A stretch of 64,000 nt of DNA from Akkermansia sp. (GCA_017472085.1 JAFUQZ010000071.1:1-64000); one strand, 5' to 3'; positions 1 through 11,297 are shown, counted from the first letter of the stretch. Numbers and translations are program-made. The notes: generated by a model from the sequence alone, not told the origin.

Positions 1-87
1 GTTGAACTCAGCGCAATCGCTTAACGCAGCGGAACGACGCTGTAACCAATATTCCTTACCGTTTTTGCTTACAAACAACAGGTCGGC

Positions 88-711
88 CTATGATTGCACC
101 CCATATGTCTGCAACAGCTTGACCGCATCCTGTGCGAGGCGGTAGATGGCAGCCTCCTTGTCCGTGATGGCGGGCACGCCCCAGAGGGTAAAATCATTGT
201 GCGCCACAATGTTGAAATACATACCCCGCAGGCAGGTCAGACACCACAGCCATTCCCCGCGTCCCATGCCGGGGAAATGCGCCCGCACGGCATCCTGCCA
301 CTCCTGAAGGGCATAGGAATAGTGGGATTCATACACGCCGCGGGTCAGTTCCGGAGCCTCATAACCCATGCGGTTCAGGAAGCAGAGCACCTCCTCACCC
401 GAGGCCACGGAAGCATCCTTCCAGCGGGTGATGGGAGCCGCCAGCCAGGAGTAGATGATATCCTCCGCGCTTCCGGTGTGACGGACCTCCCGGAGCGCTT
501 CCAGACACACGGCATTGTACTGTTCAGAAACAAACGCCAGCGTGTCGCGGTACACATCCACCTTGTGCCCGAAATGATAGCGAATCAGCCCGACATTCAC
601 CCCGGCTTCATCCGCCAGCGGGCGGAGCCCCGTCCCTTCATAGCCCAGGCGGGTGAAAAGCTGCACCGCCGCGCGCATAATCTGCGCCTTTGTCTCATCA
701 GACTTGCTCAT
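88..711 (-). CDS. TetR/AcrR family transcriptional regulator
   Basis: A 207-residue one-domain-plus-sensor repressor. The N-terminal helix-turn-helix occupies about residues 8-54 and ends in the usual recognition segment GLIRYHFGHK. The rest (about 80-205) is helical and resembles the ligand-binding half of CecR/YbiH-type (DUF1956) regulators; the ligand cannot be read from sequence. The ATG overlaps the stop of the upstream lipoprotein gene by four bases (ATGA), so it is probably translated from the same message as the lipoprotein and mazG, and may regulate its own operon. Family assignment is firm; the target is inference. Confidence 0.88.
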   Translation of the reverse strand: MSKSDETKAQIMRAAVQLFTRLGYEGTGLRPLADEAGVNVGLIRYHFGHKVDVYRDTLAFVSEQYNAVCLEALREVRHTGSAEDIIYSWLAAPITRWKDASVASGEEVLCFLNRMGYEAPELTRGVYESHYSYALQEWQDAVRAHFPGMGRGEWLWCLTCLRGMYFNIVAHNDFTLWGVPAITDKEAAIYRLAQDAVKLLQTYGVQS

Positions 712-1685
712 GACTCCCGGCGCTGCTTCTTTTTCGCTTTTTTCTCTTCCTTATCCTGTTGCCATTGCAGGATGTGGGTTCTGTCCTCCGCGCAGAAGCG
801 TTTCAATTTGGTGCGGGAGGTCTTGCCGCCGTATTCGCGGAGGTACACCATGCTGTTTTTCTCATCATAGCGCTGGAGTTTGGCAAAGAGGGACATATTG
901 CCCCGGGCGGCGTGCCAGGTGCGGTAGCCGCGGCCGCGCAGGCGCTCACGCATGGCGTCAATATCCTTTTCGCAGTCCTCCACGCCTTTCTTGAGCAGCA
1001 TCTCCACCTCCTGTACAAAGCCGTTATACCCATCGATACCCACCATCAGCTTGCCGGAGGGCGATACGACCGCCATGGCAGGCTTGCGGGAAAGGCCATA
1101 GCGGAGGGAAAGCCTGTTGATGGCGTTGCGGGAATAGCGGGCGTGGTCGCGCGTGGCATCATCTATGCTCGCGCCGCTGTCCAGCCGCACTCGCACCACT
1201 CTGTCCCGGCACCACTCGTTGAACTCCTGCGAATCCAGCAGCGCCTCGCCCAGCTCCTTGCTCTTGGGGCTGATGACGGAATCGTGAAACCAGATAATCA
1301 TCGGGCGGCACTCGCGGTGAGCAAAGCGGATGGCGCGGCCGTAATCCTCCATCCACCCATTGCCGCCGCGGCGGTTCTCAAAGGCATTGGTAATCCCCTC
1401 AATCTCCTTGTCAGGATTGTCCGGATCGGTGAAATAGACCTCGCCCTCCGCTCCATTGTCAATCTGCGCCAGCTCCTCGGAGGTGGATACATTGTAGTTC
1501 ACCGCATTGGGGTCTCCCGCACCGGGCACCAGCGGATTGCCCACCTGCGGCATGGCATCTTCAAAGCCCATCATGGTGCGGCGCACATCCTGCGGTTTTT
1601 CCTCCGGCTGTTTCTGCAGGAGGGAGCAGGAACCCAGCAGCACCGGGAGCAAAAGGGGCAACAGGGCTGTGCTGCGGGGGCTCAT
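708..1685 (-). CDS. Thioredoxin-fold lipoprotein without CxxC, SHD1-like tail
   Basis: A 325-residue exported lipoprotein: hydrophobic signal, then the lipobox LLGSC with Cys20 as the lipidation site. Residues about 110-235 read like a thioredoxin-fold domain (PMIIWFHD strand, then LSRKPAMAVVSPSGKLM with a cis-Pro-like position). The CxxC pair is absent, so it is unlikely to be a redox enzyme. Residues about 258-308 (YLREYGGKTSRTKLKRF, then an acidic ED) resemble the SHD1 module often seen in Verrucomicrobiota and Planctomycetota surface proteins. The C-terminus is Lys-rich. The gene overlaps mazG upstream and the TetR gene downstream by four bases each. The fold call is inference; the lipoprotein call is secure. 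Confidence 0.75.
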   Translation of the reverse strand: MSPRSTALLPLLLPVLLGSCSLLQKQPEEKPQDVRRTMMGFEDAMPQVGNPLVPGAGDPNAVNYNVSTSEELAQIDNGAEGEVYFTDPDNPDKEIEGITNAFENRRGGNGWMEDYGRAIRFAHRECRPMIIWFHDSVISPKSKELGEALLDSQEFNEWCRDRVVRVRLDSGASIDDATRDHARYSRNAINRLSLRYGLSRKPAMAVVSPSGKLMVGIDGYNGFVQEVEMLLKKGVEDCEKDIDAMRERLRGRGYRTWHAARGNMSLFAKLQRYDEKNSMVYLREYGGKTSRTKLKRFCAEDRTHILQWQQDKEEKKAKKKQRRES

Positions 1686-2509
1686 TCCGTCTGCTCTGCG
1701 TGCTTGACTGCCTGCCAGGCTTCCTCCATCTGCTCGGCAGAGGCATCGCGGAGGCTGATTCCGGCCTGTTTCAACCGGCTTTCCAGCGCATTGAAACGGC
1801 GCTCAAACTTGCGATTGGCGGCATCCAGCGCAAGCTCCGGATCAATGCCGCGACGGCGGCACAGATTCACAATCACAAAGAGCAAATCGCCGAGTTCCTC
1901 CTGCACGTGCGGGTCATCATCCGGCAAAGAGAGTGTTTCCTCCACCTCAGCCGTCTCTTCGCGTATCTTTTCCACCACGCCGGCGTGGTCCGGCCAGTCG
2001 AAGCCCACCTTGGCCACCTTTTTAGTGATTTTCCAGGTGCGCAGCATGGAGGGGAGTCCCTTGCCGCAGTCGCGGAGGTAGGGTTTATCCTCGATGTCAT
2101 GCTCGCGCCGCTTGATGGCATCCCACTGGGTCAGCACTCCCTCCGTATCCTTCACTTCGGATTGGCCGAATACATGCGGGTGCCGGCGCACCAGCTTGTC
2201 TGCCAGCTCGCAGGCGATTTCCGGCATGCCGAAGCCGGCCTCCGGGTTTTCCTGTGCCAGCTCGGCATGAAAAATCACCTGCAACAGCACGTCGCCCAGC
2301 TCCTCGCGCATGTGTGCCCAGTCACGGGAGCGAATGGCGTCTATGCACTCATAGCATTCCTCCAGCAGATTGCTGATGATGGAATCGTGCGTCTGCTCCG
2401 CATCCCACGGACAGCCGCCGGGGCAGCGCAGGCGGTGCATGATGGCTATGGCGCGCTCCATCTGCCGCTCCGGCTCGCGGCAGTTTATCATCTCCTCATC
2501 CGTCATCAT
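1682..2509 (-). CDS. mazG: Nucleoside triphosphate pyrophosphohydrolase MazG
   Basis: A 275-residue tandem MazG protein, the usual size for the full-length housekeeping form. It hydrolyses (d)NTPs to (d)NMP and pyrophosphate, clearing aberrant nucleotides. The first domain (about residues 20-125) has the signature CPWDAEQTH, the metal-binding LEECYE helix and the EELGDVLLQ helix. The second (about 165-260) repeats the pattern with EETAEVEE and EELGDLLF. The start MMTDEEM overlaps the stop of the upstream 122-residue gene by four bases, and the mazG stop overlaps the following lipoprotein gene, so translational coupling is likely. Confidence 0.95.
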   Translation of the reverse strand: MMTDEEMINCREPERQMERAIAIMHRLRCPGGCPWDAEQTHDSIISNLLEECYECIDAIRSRDWAHMREELGDVLLQVIFHAELAQENPEAGFGMPEIACELADKLVRRHPHVFGQSEVKDTEGVLTQWDAIKRREHDIEDKPYLRDCGKGLPSMLRTWKITKKVAKVGFDWPDHAGVVEKIREETAEVEETLSLPDDDPHVQEELGDLLFVIVNLCRRRGIDPELALDAANRKFERRFNALESRLKQAGISLRDASAEQMEEAWQAVKHAEQTE

Positions 2510-2874
2510 TTTTCCAATCTTCCGATACGGGGGTTATTGGTGCGAAACCCGCGAGTATGGTTGGCGGGTTTGGATCTGGTAATCTGGGCAGGGCTTTCCC
2601 GGCGCTCGTTGGTAGCCTTACCGGCCAGGATATCATCGATATGCTCCACCATGCTCCAGGCCACACGGCGGCGCTGGTACTTGCGCCACAGCAAATCACG
2701 CAGAGCCTGCCAGATTGCCGTCGTGAACTCGGCGGGGGTGAACTCCACCTCATCGCGCATGCTGCGCCCCACTTTCGGCGCGACCATCAGCTGCCACCAG
2801 CCGCCGAAGTGCTGAGCCTCGTAGATGACCTTGTTGCCATCCTCATCCTTATCCTGCCAGGAGAATTTTTCCAT
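2506..2874 (-). CDS. Conserved-looking small protein of unknown function
   Basis: A 122-residue soluble protein with no signal peptide or membrane segment, and no family I recognise. The N-terminal 80 residues are Trp- and aromatic-rich (FGGWWQLMVAP, then TAIWQALRDLLWRKYQRRR), suggesting a compact globular domain. The C-terminal 40 residues are Arg/Asn/Pro-rich and probably disordered. It is the first gene of the chain with mazG, the thioredoxin-fold lipoprotein and the TetR gene, and overlaps mazG by four bases. Coding is supported by the overlap and by the lack of a better reading frame. Confidence 0.7.
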   Translation of the reverse strand: MEKFSWQDKDEDGNKVIYEAQHFGGWWQLMVAPKVGRSMRDEVEFTPAEFTTAIWQALRDLLWRKYQRRRVAWSMVEHIDDILAGKATNERRESPAQITRSKPANHTRGFRTNNPRIGRLEK

Positions 2875-2898
2875 AGCGATTGAGTGTCTGTTTATCTG

Positions 2899-3420
2899 TT
2901 AACGCCCGCGGCGACCGCCGCCCAGCTCGCGGTTGATGAGGTTCACATCATCACGCATCGTGGGTGTGATTTCCTGCACATTGTTACCGCCGGTATTCAG
3001 GGAAATGATGAGTGGTTTGGAGCGATTGCCCTGGTTATCATATTTGTAAATCACACGCTGCACCAGCTTCTTGCCCGGATGGGAATACATGCGCTCCTCC
3101 ACCAGTCGGGCCCGGCTGTCATAGCCGTAGGACACCTTGTAAATGATATTCTTCTTGGTGTGGTCATAGATGAGGCAGCCCACCAGCTGACCGTACTTGC
3201 CCTCCGTGTAGTCATTCACAGCGGCCAGGCGTCCGCTGGGGGAATAGGTGGAACAACGCATCCCTCGCCACCCGGCCTGACGCTGGTAGATGGAGCGGGA
3301 ACCATCCGGATGCCGCATCACGCGCACCATATCACCGCTCTCCGTCAGGTTTACCCCCTGCCCCTGCACCGGCACCAGCAGAGCCAGACCGACACAGAGC
3401 ATCGTGAACAACTTTTTCAT
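2899..3420 (-). CDS. Small secreted protein with YD/RHS-like strands
   Basis: The frame stays open upstream, but the signal peptide MKKLFTMLCVGLALLVPVQG places the start at 3420, giving 173 residues. After cleavage the protein is a series of short beta-strand phrases (RHPDGSRSIY, then STYSPSGRLAAVNDY, VSYGYDSRARLVEERMY and VIYKYDNQGNRSK). These have the cadence of YD/RHS-type repeats or the MORN-like 'toxin antidote' beta repeats. Export to periplasm or surface is inferred. It lies 24 bases upstream of the 122-residue gene on the same strand and could begin that operon. Function unknown. Confidence 0.75.
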   Translation of the reverse strand: MKKLFTMLCVGLALLVPVQGQGVNLTESGDMVRVMRHPDGSRSIYQRQAGWRGMRCSTYSPSGRLAAVNDYTEGKYGQLVGCLIYDHTKKNIIYKVSYGYDSRARLVEERMYSHPGKKLVQRVIYKYDNQGNRSKPLIISLNTGGNNVQEITPTMRDDVNLINRELGGGRRGR

Positions 3421-3511
3421 GCGGGCATTGTAACCGTTTCCGCCACTCATGGCAAGCGCAAAGCATGTCGCGCACACGCAACAAAGAGGGGTCCCCCGCC
3501 CCTTCCCGGCG

Positions 3512-4600
3512 TCAGAAATCATTAACCACATCAATGAGTTCTTTCAGCCGCGCGTAGGCGCCTGGTTTGAAGGTGAACGAGACGTGAGGCATCTGAGCCA
3601 GCAGGGGTTCCGGGTCAGAGGAATCGCCAAGCAGCTGCACCACATCGTTCTCCGGCAGGATATCGGCAAAGTCCTTGCCTATCCAGTCCAGCGTTTCCCG
3701 CGGAGCAGCCGTATTCATGCGCAGCACCGCCTTTTTCCCGTCAAAGTAATAGGAATGGAAGCGGCTGTAGAAGCGGGCAATGTAATTGTAGGCATCCTCC
3801 GCGCTCTTGCTCACGTACAGCAGGCTCATATCCTCCGGGGAGATGAGCTTATCAGCCAGCAGCTCCTTGTTGGCAAAGCGCACCCAGCGCGCCCAGAAGG
3901 TCTCACCGGGAGGGTCCAGCAGCACCACCGGGAAAATGGTGCATTTACCGGTCTGCATCAGCGTCACCGTCTCGAAAATCTCATCCATGGTGCCGAAACC
4001 GCCCGGGAAAGCCACCAGGGCGTGCGTCTGTTTGAGCAGGTTGAGCTTGCGGGTGAAGAAATAGTAGAAGTTCATCATCTTGTCACTGCCTGCCACCACC
4101 GGATTGGGGTGCTGCTCAAAGGGAAGCGTGATATTGAGTCCGAATGACTTATCCCGCCCGGCGCCCTCATTGGCCGCCTGCATGATACCCGGGCCGCCTC
4201 CCGTGATAATCATATAGCCGTGGTCTGCCGCCAGACGGGCAAAATCCACGGCAAGTTTGTAGCTGGCCTCCTCCGGTTTGATGCGGGCAGAACCGAAACA
4301 GGTAATCTTGCGGACGTTGCGATAGGGGTGGAACATCTTATCCGCCACAAACAACTCATCCAGCGAGGTGTTCATGATTTCCAGCTCATGCTCCCCCAGC
4401 TCACTGGCAGCGGCATTCATCACCGTGGCCAGCATCTGCAGCACCGTATCGGGGTCATGCGACCCGCAAAAACGGCGGGAAAGGTCATACAGATTCGCAT
4501 CCAGCACGGGATTTCCCGTGCTCACCGGAATGGAAAAAGCCACCGGGCGCTCGGCACGGCTGTTCAAATCACGCGCTGCAAGAAATTCGGGATTGCTCAT
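3512..4600 (-). CDS. LOG-family (TIGR00730) nucleoside 5'-monophosphate phosphoribohydrolase
   Basis: A member of the Lonely Guy/lysine-decarboxylase-like family, which cleaves the N-glycosidic bond of (modified) purine nucleoside monophosphates. The Rossmann core lies at about residues 95-290. It carries the phosphate loop TGGGPGIMQAANEGA and the catalytic signature FPGGFGTMDEIFE. At 362 residues it is longer than the minimal form (about 190), with an N-terminal helical extension and a C-terminal addition. A TTG at 4624 and an ATG at 4618 are also in frame. I prefer ATG 4600 because a TAGTAT -10-like box lies just upstream of it. Divergent from leuS. The physiological substrate is unknown. 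Confidence 0.85.
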   Translation of the reverse strand: MSNPEFLAARDLNSRAERPVAFSIPVSTGNPVLDANLYDLSRRFCGSHDPDTVLQMLATVMNAAASELGEHELEIMNTSLDELFVADKMFHPYRNVRKITCFGSARIKPEEASYKLAVDFARLAADHGYMIITGGGPGIMQAANEGAGRDKSFGLNITLPFEQHPNPVVAGSDKMMNFYYFFTRKLNLLKQTHALVAFPGGFGTMDEIFETVTLMQTGKCTIFPVVLLDPPGETFWARWVRFANKELLADKLISPEDMSLLYVSKSAEDAYNYIARFYSRFHSYYFDGKKAVLRMNTAAPRETLDWIGKDFADILPENDVVQLLGDSSDPEPLLAQMPHVSFTFKPGAYARLKELIDVVNDF

Positions 4601-4707
4601 GGTAATACTATGCACCATCAGCAAACACTTGTCACGCTCAAAATAAATTCTTTCCCGGAATAATAATTATTTCTGCTGTCATCCCCCGCAACGAACAGAC
4701 AAAAGTC

Positions 4708-4736
4708 TTGCAAATGAGCGGTGAGTGTACTATATT
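4708..4736 (+). promoter_or_regulatory. Sigma70-type promoter of leuS
   Basis: TTGCAA at 4708-4713, a 17-base spacer, and TATATT at 4731-4736. The start codon ATG follows only 10 bases after the -10 box, so the expected 5' leader is about 4-5 bases, with no room for a Shine-Dalgarno. Confidence 0.75.
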
Positions 4737-4746
4737 CGCGCGCGTT

Positions 4747-7329
<2,583 letters not shown>

Positions 7330-7345
7330 GAAACCATTATTACCT

Positions 7346-7381
7346 GCCCCCGTCGGCTCTGCACCGGCGGGGGCGTTTTTT
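7346..7381 (+). terminator. Rho-independent terminator of leuS
   Basis: Arms GCCCCCG (7346-7352) and CGGGGGC (7368-7374), extended inward by CGG/CCG, followed by T6 after one G. It lies 16 bases after the leuS stop. Confidence 0.88.
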
Positions 7382-7526
7382 CAGGGCTCTCTGCACCTTG
7401 TCCATCGTCCATTTGACTTTGTACTCCTTAGAATTTTCCTTCAATCTATCCCCATCCTCCATGGAACTGCCGAACGTCTCCCTACCCCGCGACTTTGCAG
7501 AGGAGCTGCGTCAGAACTGATGAGAA

Positions 7527-9203
7527 TTATTGACGGTGCTCCCGCAACATGCGGAGAATGCGTCCGCGAGCATACTCCATAGCCAAATCCTCCGCCGTTT
7601 GTCCCTCCTCATTACAGATAGAGGCATCCGCACCGGCTTTCAACAGCATTTGCAACATATCAGGGGCATCCCACAACACAGCCGTATGCAATGCGGTTTC
7701 CCCTTCCGTATTGCGGGCATTGATATCCACTCCGCGTTTCAGGAGTTCGGCGGCGAAGTCTGCCTCCTCGGCAAAAACGGCATGCATCAGCAAGGTTTCA
7801 CCCATTTCATCGCGGATATTGATATTCAACCCGGCCTCCAGCAGAGCCTCCAGGCACTCTACCGAGCAACAGGAAGCCACCGCCTCCGGCACCATGCTCG
7901 CACCATTTTTCAGCAGAAAGCGAACCAGCTCTGCATTGTTGTCCATCAGGGCAGACTTCAGCAGACTATTATAAAACGCATCGTCCAACGGATCAGCATT
8001 GATATCACCGTATGCCTCCAGCAACAGGGGATACACTTCTTTATCCGCCCGAAGAAAAGCACCTGCAATATCGCGGCGTCCCTCCGGCGTCTTATCTGCA
8101 GCAGCATTCAACGCACGCCGGAGAAGCGCCGTATCAAAAGCCGCAGATGACAGTTTCACCCGGGACAAGGGCACACCGGCATCCAGCAACGCATGCGCCA
8201 CATCTGCCCGTTCACAATCCAGTGCCGTGCGCAGAGCCTTTTCCCGTTGCTCCTCCGTGGCGGCCGGAAGGGCAGCCACCACTTCCTCCGGAGTCCCGAA
8301 CTGAGCCAGATACACGGTTTCACCCACTTTTCGCCGCAACGCGGCTTCATCTGCCCCGGCCGCCACCAGCGCCCGATAGACATCCCGGTGAACAGTTTCG
8401 AAGGCCATCTCCAGCAACGTCTCGTCACCCTCAAACTTCTGATTAAGAGAAAACCCGTTCTCTTTCAACACCTGAACAAGCTCCGAGATATTCTTTTCCT
8501 TTTCGCCACAGCCTGCGTGGAGAATATCGCTCGCCTGCACATCGGCCTCGGCAAGGGTCACGCCATCCTGCAACAACGCTCTGACAACAGACGATTTATT
8601 GACGGACACCGCCGTTCGCAGCATATTGATACGAACTTTCGGAGAAATAGGTTTCTGTTTCAGGAAGTCCAAAAGTTCCGGCTCCCTGCCCTCATAACAC
8701 TTCAACAAAGCCTGAGAGATACTCTGCATTGATAATGCTCCCCCATCTTCTGCCGGTGACATACCTTGCATGAGCAGATACACCAGCATTTCGCTCGGTA
8801 TCTCCCCCCAGTACGGTTCATTTACCCCGTTTATCAGCGGCAACGGTGCTCCGTTTTCCACAAGGAGGCGCACCATCGCCATCTCTCCGCCGGACCTTAT
8901 GACATCCTTCAGGAAAGTATCCTCCTGTGCGCACATGCTGAAATTCCGAGGCTTCACACCATGCAGCAGCAGCAGACGCACCACCTCTTCATTACCTATG
9001 CTTGCGGCATGCCGTAACAACTCTTTCCCCGCATCATCACGGGTCGGATCTGCCCCCAGAAACAAGGCAACTCGAAGCCGGTTCGGCACCTCTAACCCAC
9101 ACTTCGCGGGCAACAGGCACTCCGGCGCCAACAGAATCACACTCACACAAGCCGCCAGCGCCAGACAAAAAACATACAGAAAGAGATTGCGCAAAACAAG
9201 CAT
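7527..9203 (-). CDS. Membrane-anchored ankyrin-repeat protein
   Basis: From ATG 9203 this gives 558 residues: a hydrophobic N-terminal segment (about residues 3-25, LFLYVFCLALAACVSVILL) as signal anchor or uncleaved signal, then about a dozen ankyrin-type repeats filling the rest. Clear units include GKELLRHAASIGNEEVVRLL near the start and, near the end, MGETLLMHAVFAEEADFAAE and EGETALHTAVLWDAPDMLQM. The middle repeats are degenerate. An in-frame GTG at 9230 lies inside the terminator of the upstream gene and is rejected. Its role is presumably protein binding in the periplasm or at the membrane; the partner is unknown. Confidence 0.85.
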   Translation of the reverse strand: MLVLRNLFLYVFCLALAACVSVILLAPECLLPAKCGLEVPNRLRVALFLGADPTRDDAGKELLRHAASIGNEEVVRLLLLHGVKPRNFSMCAQEDTFLKDVIRSGGEMAMVRLLVENGAPLPLINGVNEPYWGEIPSEMLVYLLMQGMSPAEDGGALSMQSISQALLKCYEGREPELLDFLKQKPISPKVRINMLRTAVSVNKSSVVRALLQDGVTLAEADVQASDILHAGCGEKEKNISELVQVLKENGFSLNQKFEGDETLLEMAFETVHRDVYRALVAAGADEAALRRKVGETVYLAQFGTPEEVVAALPAATEEQREKALRTALDCERADVAHALLDAGVPLSRVKLSSAAFDTALLRRALNAAADKTPEGRRDIAGAFLRADKEVYPLLLEAYGDINADPLDDAFYNSLLKSALMDNNAELVRFLLKNGASMVPEAVASCCSVECLEALLEAGLNINIRDEMGETLLMHAVFAEEADFAAELLKRGVDINARNTEGETALHTAVLWDAPDMLQMLLKAGADASICNEEGQTAEDLAMEYARGRILRMLREHRQ

Positions 9204-9217
9204 AACAGGTAGATGAG

Positions 9218-9261
9218 AAAAAGCCGGCACTTGCCCTTAATGAGATTCCGGGCAAGTGCCG
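9218..9261 (-). terminator. Rho-independent terminator of the 648-residue secreted protein
   Basis: Arms CGGCACTTGCCC (9225-9236) and GGGCAAGTGCCG (9250-9261). Read on the minus strand, the stem is followed by GGC and then a T5 run (complement of 9218-9222). The stop of the upstream gene is 10 bases away. Confidence 0.9.
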
Positions 9262-9270
9262 ACCGGATGA

Positions 9271-11217
9271 TTACTTATTCAGCATCACATCCACGCGGGT
9301 GTGGAAGCGATTATTCAGAATGATGGAGCCGCTGACCATGCGGTCGATGACACACGATACAGAATGGAACATCTGCGACATCTCACGCAGCCCGGCAGCC
9401 TCATCCGACTTGCCGGCCTTCTCTGCCTCCGCAGCCAGGCGGCTGAATGCAGTGGCGGCGGGGAGCATCCGCAGCTGCATCACACAGCAGGGCAACGGCA
9501 TGGTGCCGGTGGCCGTGGACAGCAGAGACTCATTGAATGCAGGAGAAGTACCCAGCACAAAATCGGTGTTACTGACCAGCACACCCGGAGTCAATCCGGC
9601 GAGAGGGCATGCACAAGCGGACGGAATATCCACGGTGTATGCGGTGGCATCGCCCATCTCCACGGGGGACGGCTGCACACACTTGCCGCTCTTTCCGGCG
9701 CGCGCCTGCATGCGCTCGCCGATAGCCATCATCTGCCGCCAGGCATCTGCCAGTGCGGCACGGTTGCTCACGGGGGAATACCAGGCGGCCTCCACCGTCT
9801 GCGAGGCGGCGGGCACGGTCACCACCACCGTGCTGCTGCCGGTGAGGCCGCTGCCCAGCGTGGTAACGGCATCTGCCAGAGCCAGCACATCTGAGCGGTA
9901 GCTCAGCGCCTTGTCCAGCTCAGCCTGCCGTTTGGCACGGTAAGGTTCATCAAAGGTCTGCACGGTCGCATTGGCCACAGCACCGGCAGCCCCCAGGATA
10001 CCGGGCAAATCGAGCTGCGGGAATCCGATGATGGGGGCACTCTCCAGATAGAAAGCCACATCGGGGTTGACCAGTTGGGCAGGCTGCTTCATGGTAGCAG
10101 GGGCATACTTCATCCCGGCGGCATCCTGCACCATTTCCAGATGAAGGGCCTTATCTAACCAGACGTACAACTGCGAGGCGGAAGCGGAATCCGGAGTCAG
10201 CAAATTCAACTGCTGATGCAGAAATTCAAGTCCCTCCGCCGCATAGAGCCCGGAACGCCCGAAGGCCGGACTTGCCTCCGCCAGCTTTCGGAACACGGAA
10301 GTGGCAAAGCTCACCGCACTACCCATCTCCGGGTTACTGCCGCACGCGTTGTTAAAAGCTGCGGAGGTCGACACCACGGCCACGGATTTCCGGCTGAGAC
10401 GGGAATTGAGCAATTCTGCCCGCCCCAACACGGACTCTGCCGCATTGGCCGGGGCTTTTGCCTGCGACGGGTCACCGCACAGCACCACCAGAAGCGTATT
10501 GCCCTGCAAGCGGTACATGAGGTAGGAATCCACCATCTTTTCCGTTCCGTCCGGCACAGGAAGCGGGAAAGCCGGCAGCTTCACCCCCTTGAATCCGTTG
10601 CTCTCCACCATATTCCGCAAATCACCCTGTGAGAGCTGCCCCGCAAGCATCCCCACCAGCATCTGCATGGCGGGAAGGGTCTCCGGCTTGACGGTGACTG
10701 CCAGATACGCCGGTTTCACCACCACCTGCTGAGCCAGCGCCTGCATCATCTGCTCAGACTGCTTCGCTCCGGCATCCAGCGCTTCCTGAATCACCGGCTT
10801 CACCGATTCCGCGGCATGTTCCTTCCAAGCCTCAGCCAGCAGCAGGCTTGTTCCGCTGAGGCCTGCACCACCGCCGTATTGTTTCATCAGAGATTGCAGC
10901 AGAACCACCGCCTCATCGGAAATACCCAGAGCCACACTCTCGATACCTCTTACGGAAGCCATCTCCGGGGCATCTGCCACACCGAAACGCTTCAACACCC
11001 TGCCCACATTGGTGAGCACCATAAAAGAATCCGTATCAGCGGGAAGCAGGGCCGCCGCCGGCAGGTAAACCGCTCTCTGCTCCGGGGTCATGACCTCACC
11101 GGCAGGCGGTGCCAGCAGAACGGCCGTCTCAGCAGAGGGCATCTCAACAGGTGCGGCGGATTGTCCCCATACCGGGAGAGCCCCCGCCGCTATCATCAAA
11201 AGGGTACTTGTCTTCAT
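9271..11217 (-). CDS. Large secreted protein of unknown function
   Basis: 648 residues with a signal peptide (MKTSTLLMIAAGALPVWGQ, cleavage after about residue 19). I do not recognise the family. The start of the mature part (YLPAAALLPADTDSFMVLTN) resembles the opening of periplasmic DUF3352-like proteins, where a 'LPADT' phrase begins the first domain; this is only a resemblance. The rest alternates Ala-rich helices and strands without transmembrane segments, and Cys residues are few (CACPLAGL, CCVMQL). It is a single gene with its own promoter and a strong terminator. Periplasmic location is likely. Confidence 0.8.
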   Translation of the reverse strand: MKTSTLLMIAAGALPVWGQSAAPVEMPSAETAVLLAPPAGEVMTPEQRAVYLPAAALLPADTDSFMVLTNVGRVLKRFGVADAPEMASVRGIESVALGISDEAVVLLQSLMKQYGGGAGLSGTSLLLAEAWKEHAAESVKPVIQEALDAGAKQSEQMMQALAQQVVVKPAYLAVTVKPETLPAMQMLVGMLAGQLSQGDLRNMVESNGFKGVKLPAFPLPVPDGTEKMVDSYLMYRLQGNTLLVVLCGDPSQAKAPANAAESVLGRAELLNSRLSRKSVAVVSTSAAFNNACGSNPEMGSAVSFATSVFRKLAEASPAFGRSGLYAAEGLEFLHQQLNLLTPDSASASQLYVWLDKALHLEMVQDAAGMKYAPATMKQPAQLVNPDVAFYLESAPIIGFPQLDLPGILGAAGAVANATVQTFDEPYRAKRQAELDKALSYRSDVLALADAVTTLGSGLTGSSTVVVTVPAASQTVEAAWYSPVSNRAALADAWRQMMAIGERMQARAGKSGKCVQPSPVEMGDATAYTVDIPSACACPLAGLTPGVLVSNTDFVLGTSPAFNESLLSTATGTMPLPCCVMQLRMLPAATAFSRLAAEAEKAGKSDEAAGLREMSQMFHSVSCVIDRMVSGSIILNNRFHTRVDVMLNK

Positions 11218-11226
11218 AGCATCACC

Positions 11227-11270
11227 ATTGTAGCACGCAAGGCGTGCAGGTAAAGCCTTTTCTTTACCTG
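11227..11270 (-). promoter_or_regulatory. Promoter with an overlapping dyad before the 648-residue secreted protein
   Basis: On the minus strand there is a TACAAT -10 box (complement of 11227-11232) with a CTTTAC -35 box 17 bases upstream (11250-11255). The start codon is 9 bases after the -10. A perfect 9-base dyad, CAGGTAAAG (11247-11255) and CTTTACCTG (11262-11270), covers the -35 box and could be an operator. A second small dyad, GCACGC/GCGTGC, lies in the spacer at 11233-11247. Confidence 0.5.
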
Positions 11271-11297
11271 TTACTCCTCTTTTGTCAACAAACAGCA

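Noticed and set aside
1..87. Open minus-strand frame beyond the TetR stop reaching the window edge
   Set aside because: No ATG or GTG start with support inside the window; too short to call.
759..2081. 440-codon plus-strand frame over the lipoprotein and mazG genes
   Set aside because: It crosses two genes with strong motif support on the other strand.
7461..7520. 19-codon ORF after leuS (MELPNVSLPRDF...)
   Set aside because: Too short, no promoter or ribosome site after the leuS terminator, and no similarity I recognise; possibly a gene relic.
9204..9230. GTG at 9230 as start of the ankyrin protein, with AAGGG upstream
   Set aside because: The region is the terminator hairpin of the preceding gene; ATG 9203 starts directly before the membrane helix.
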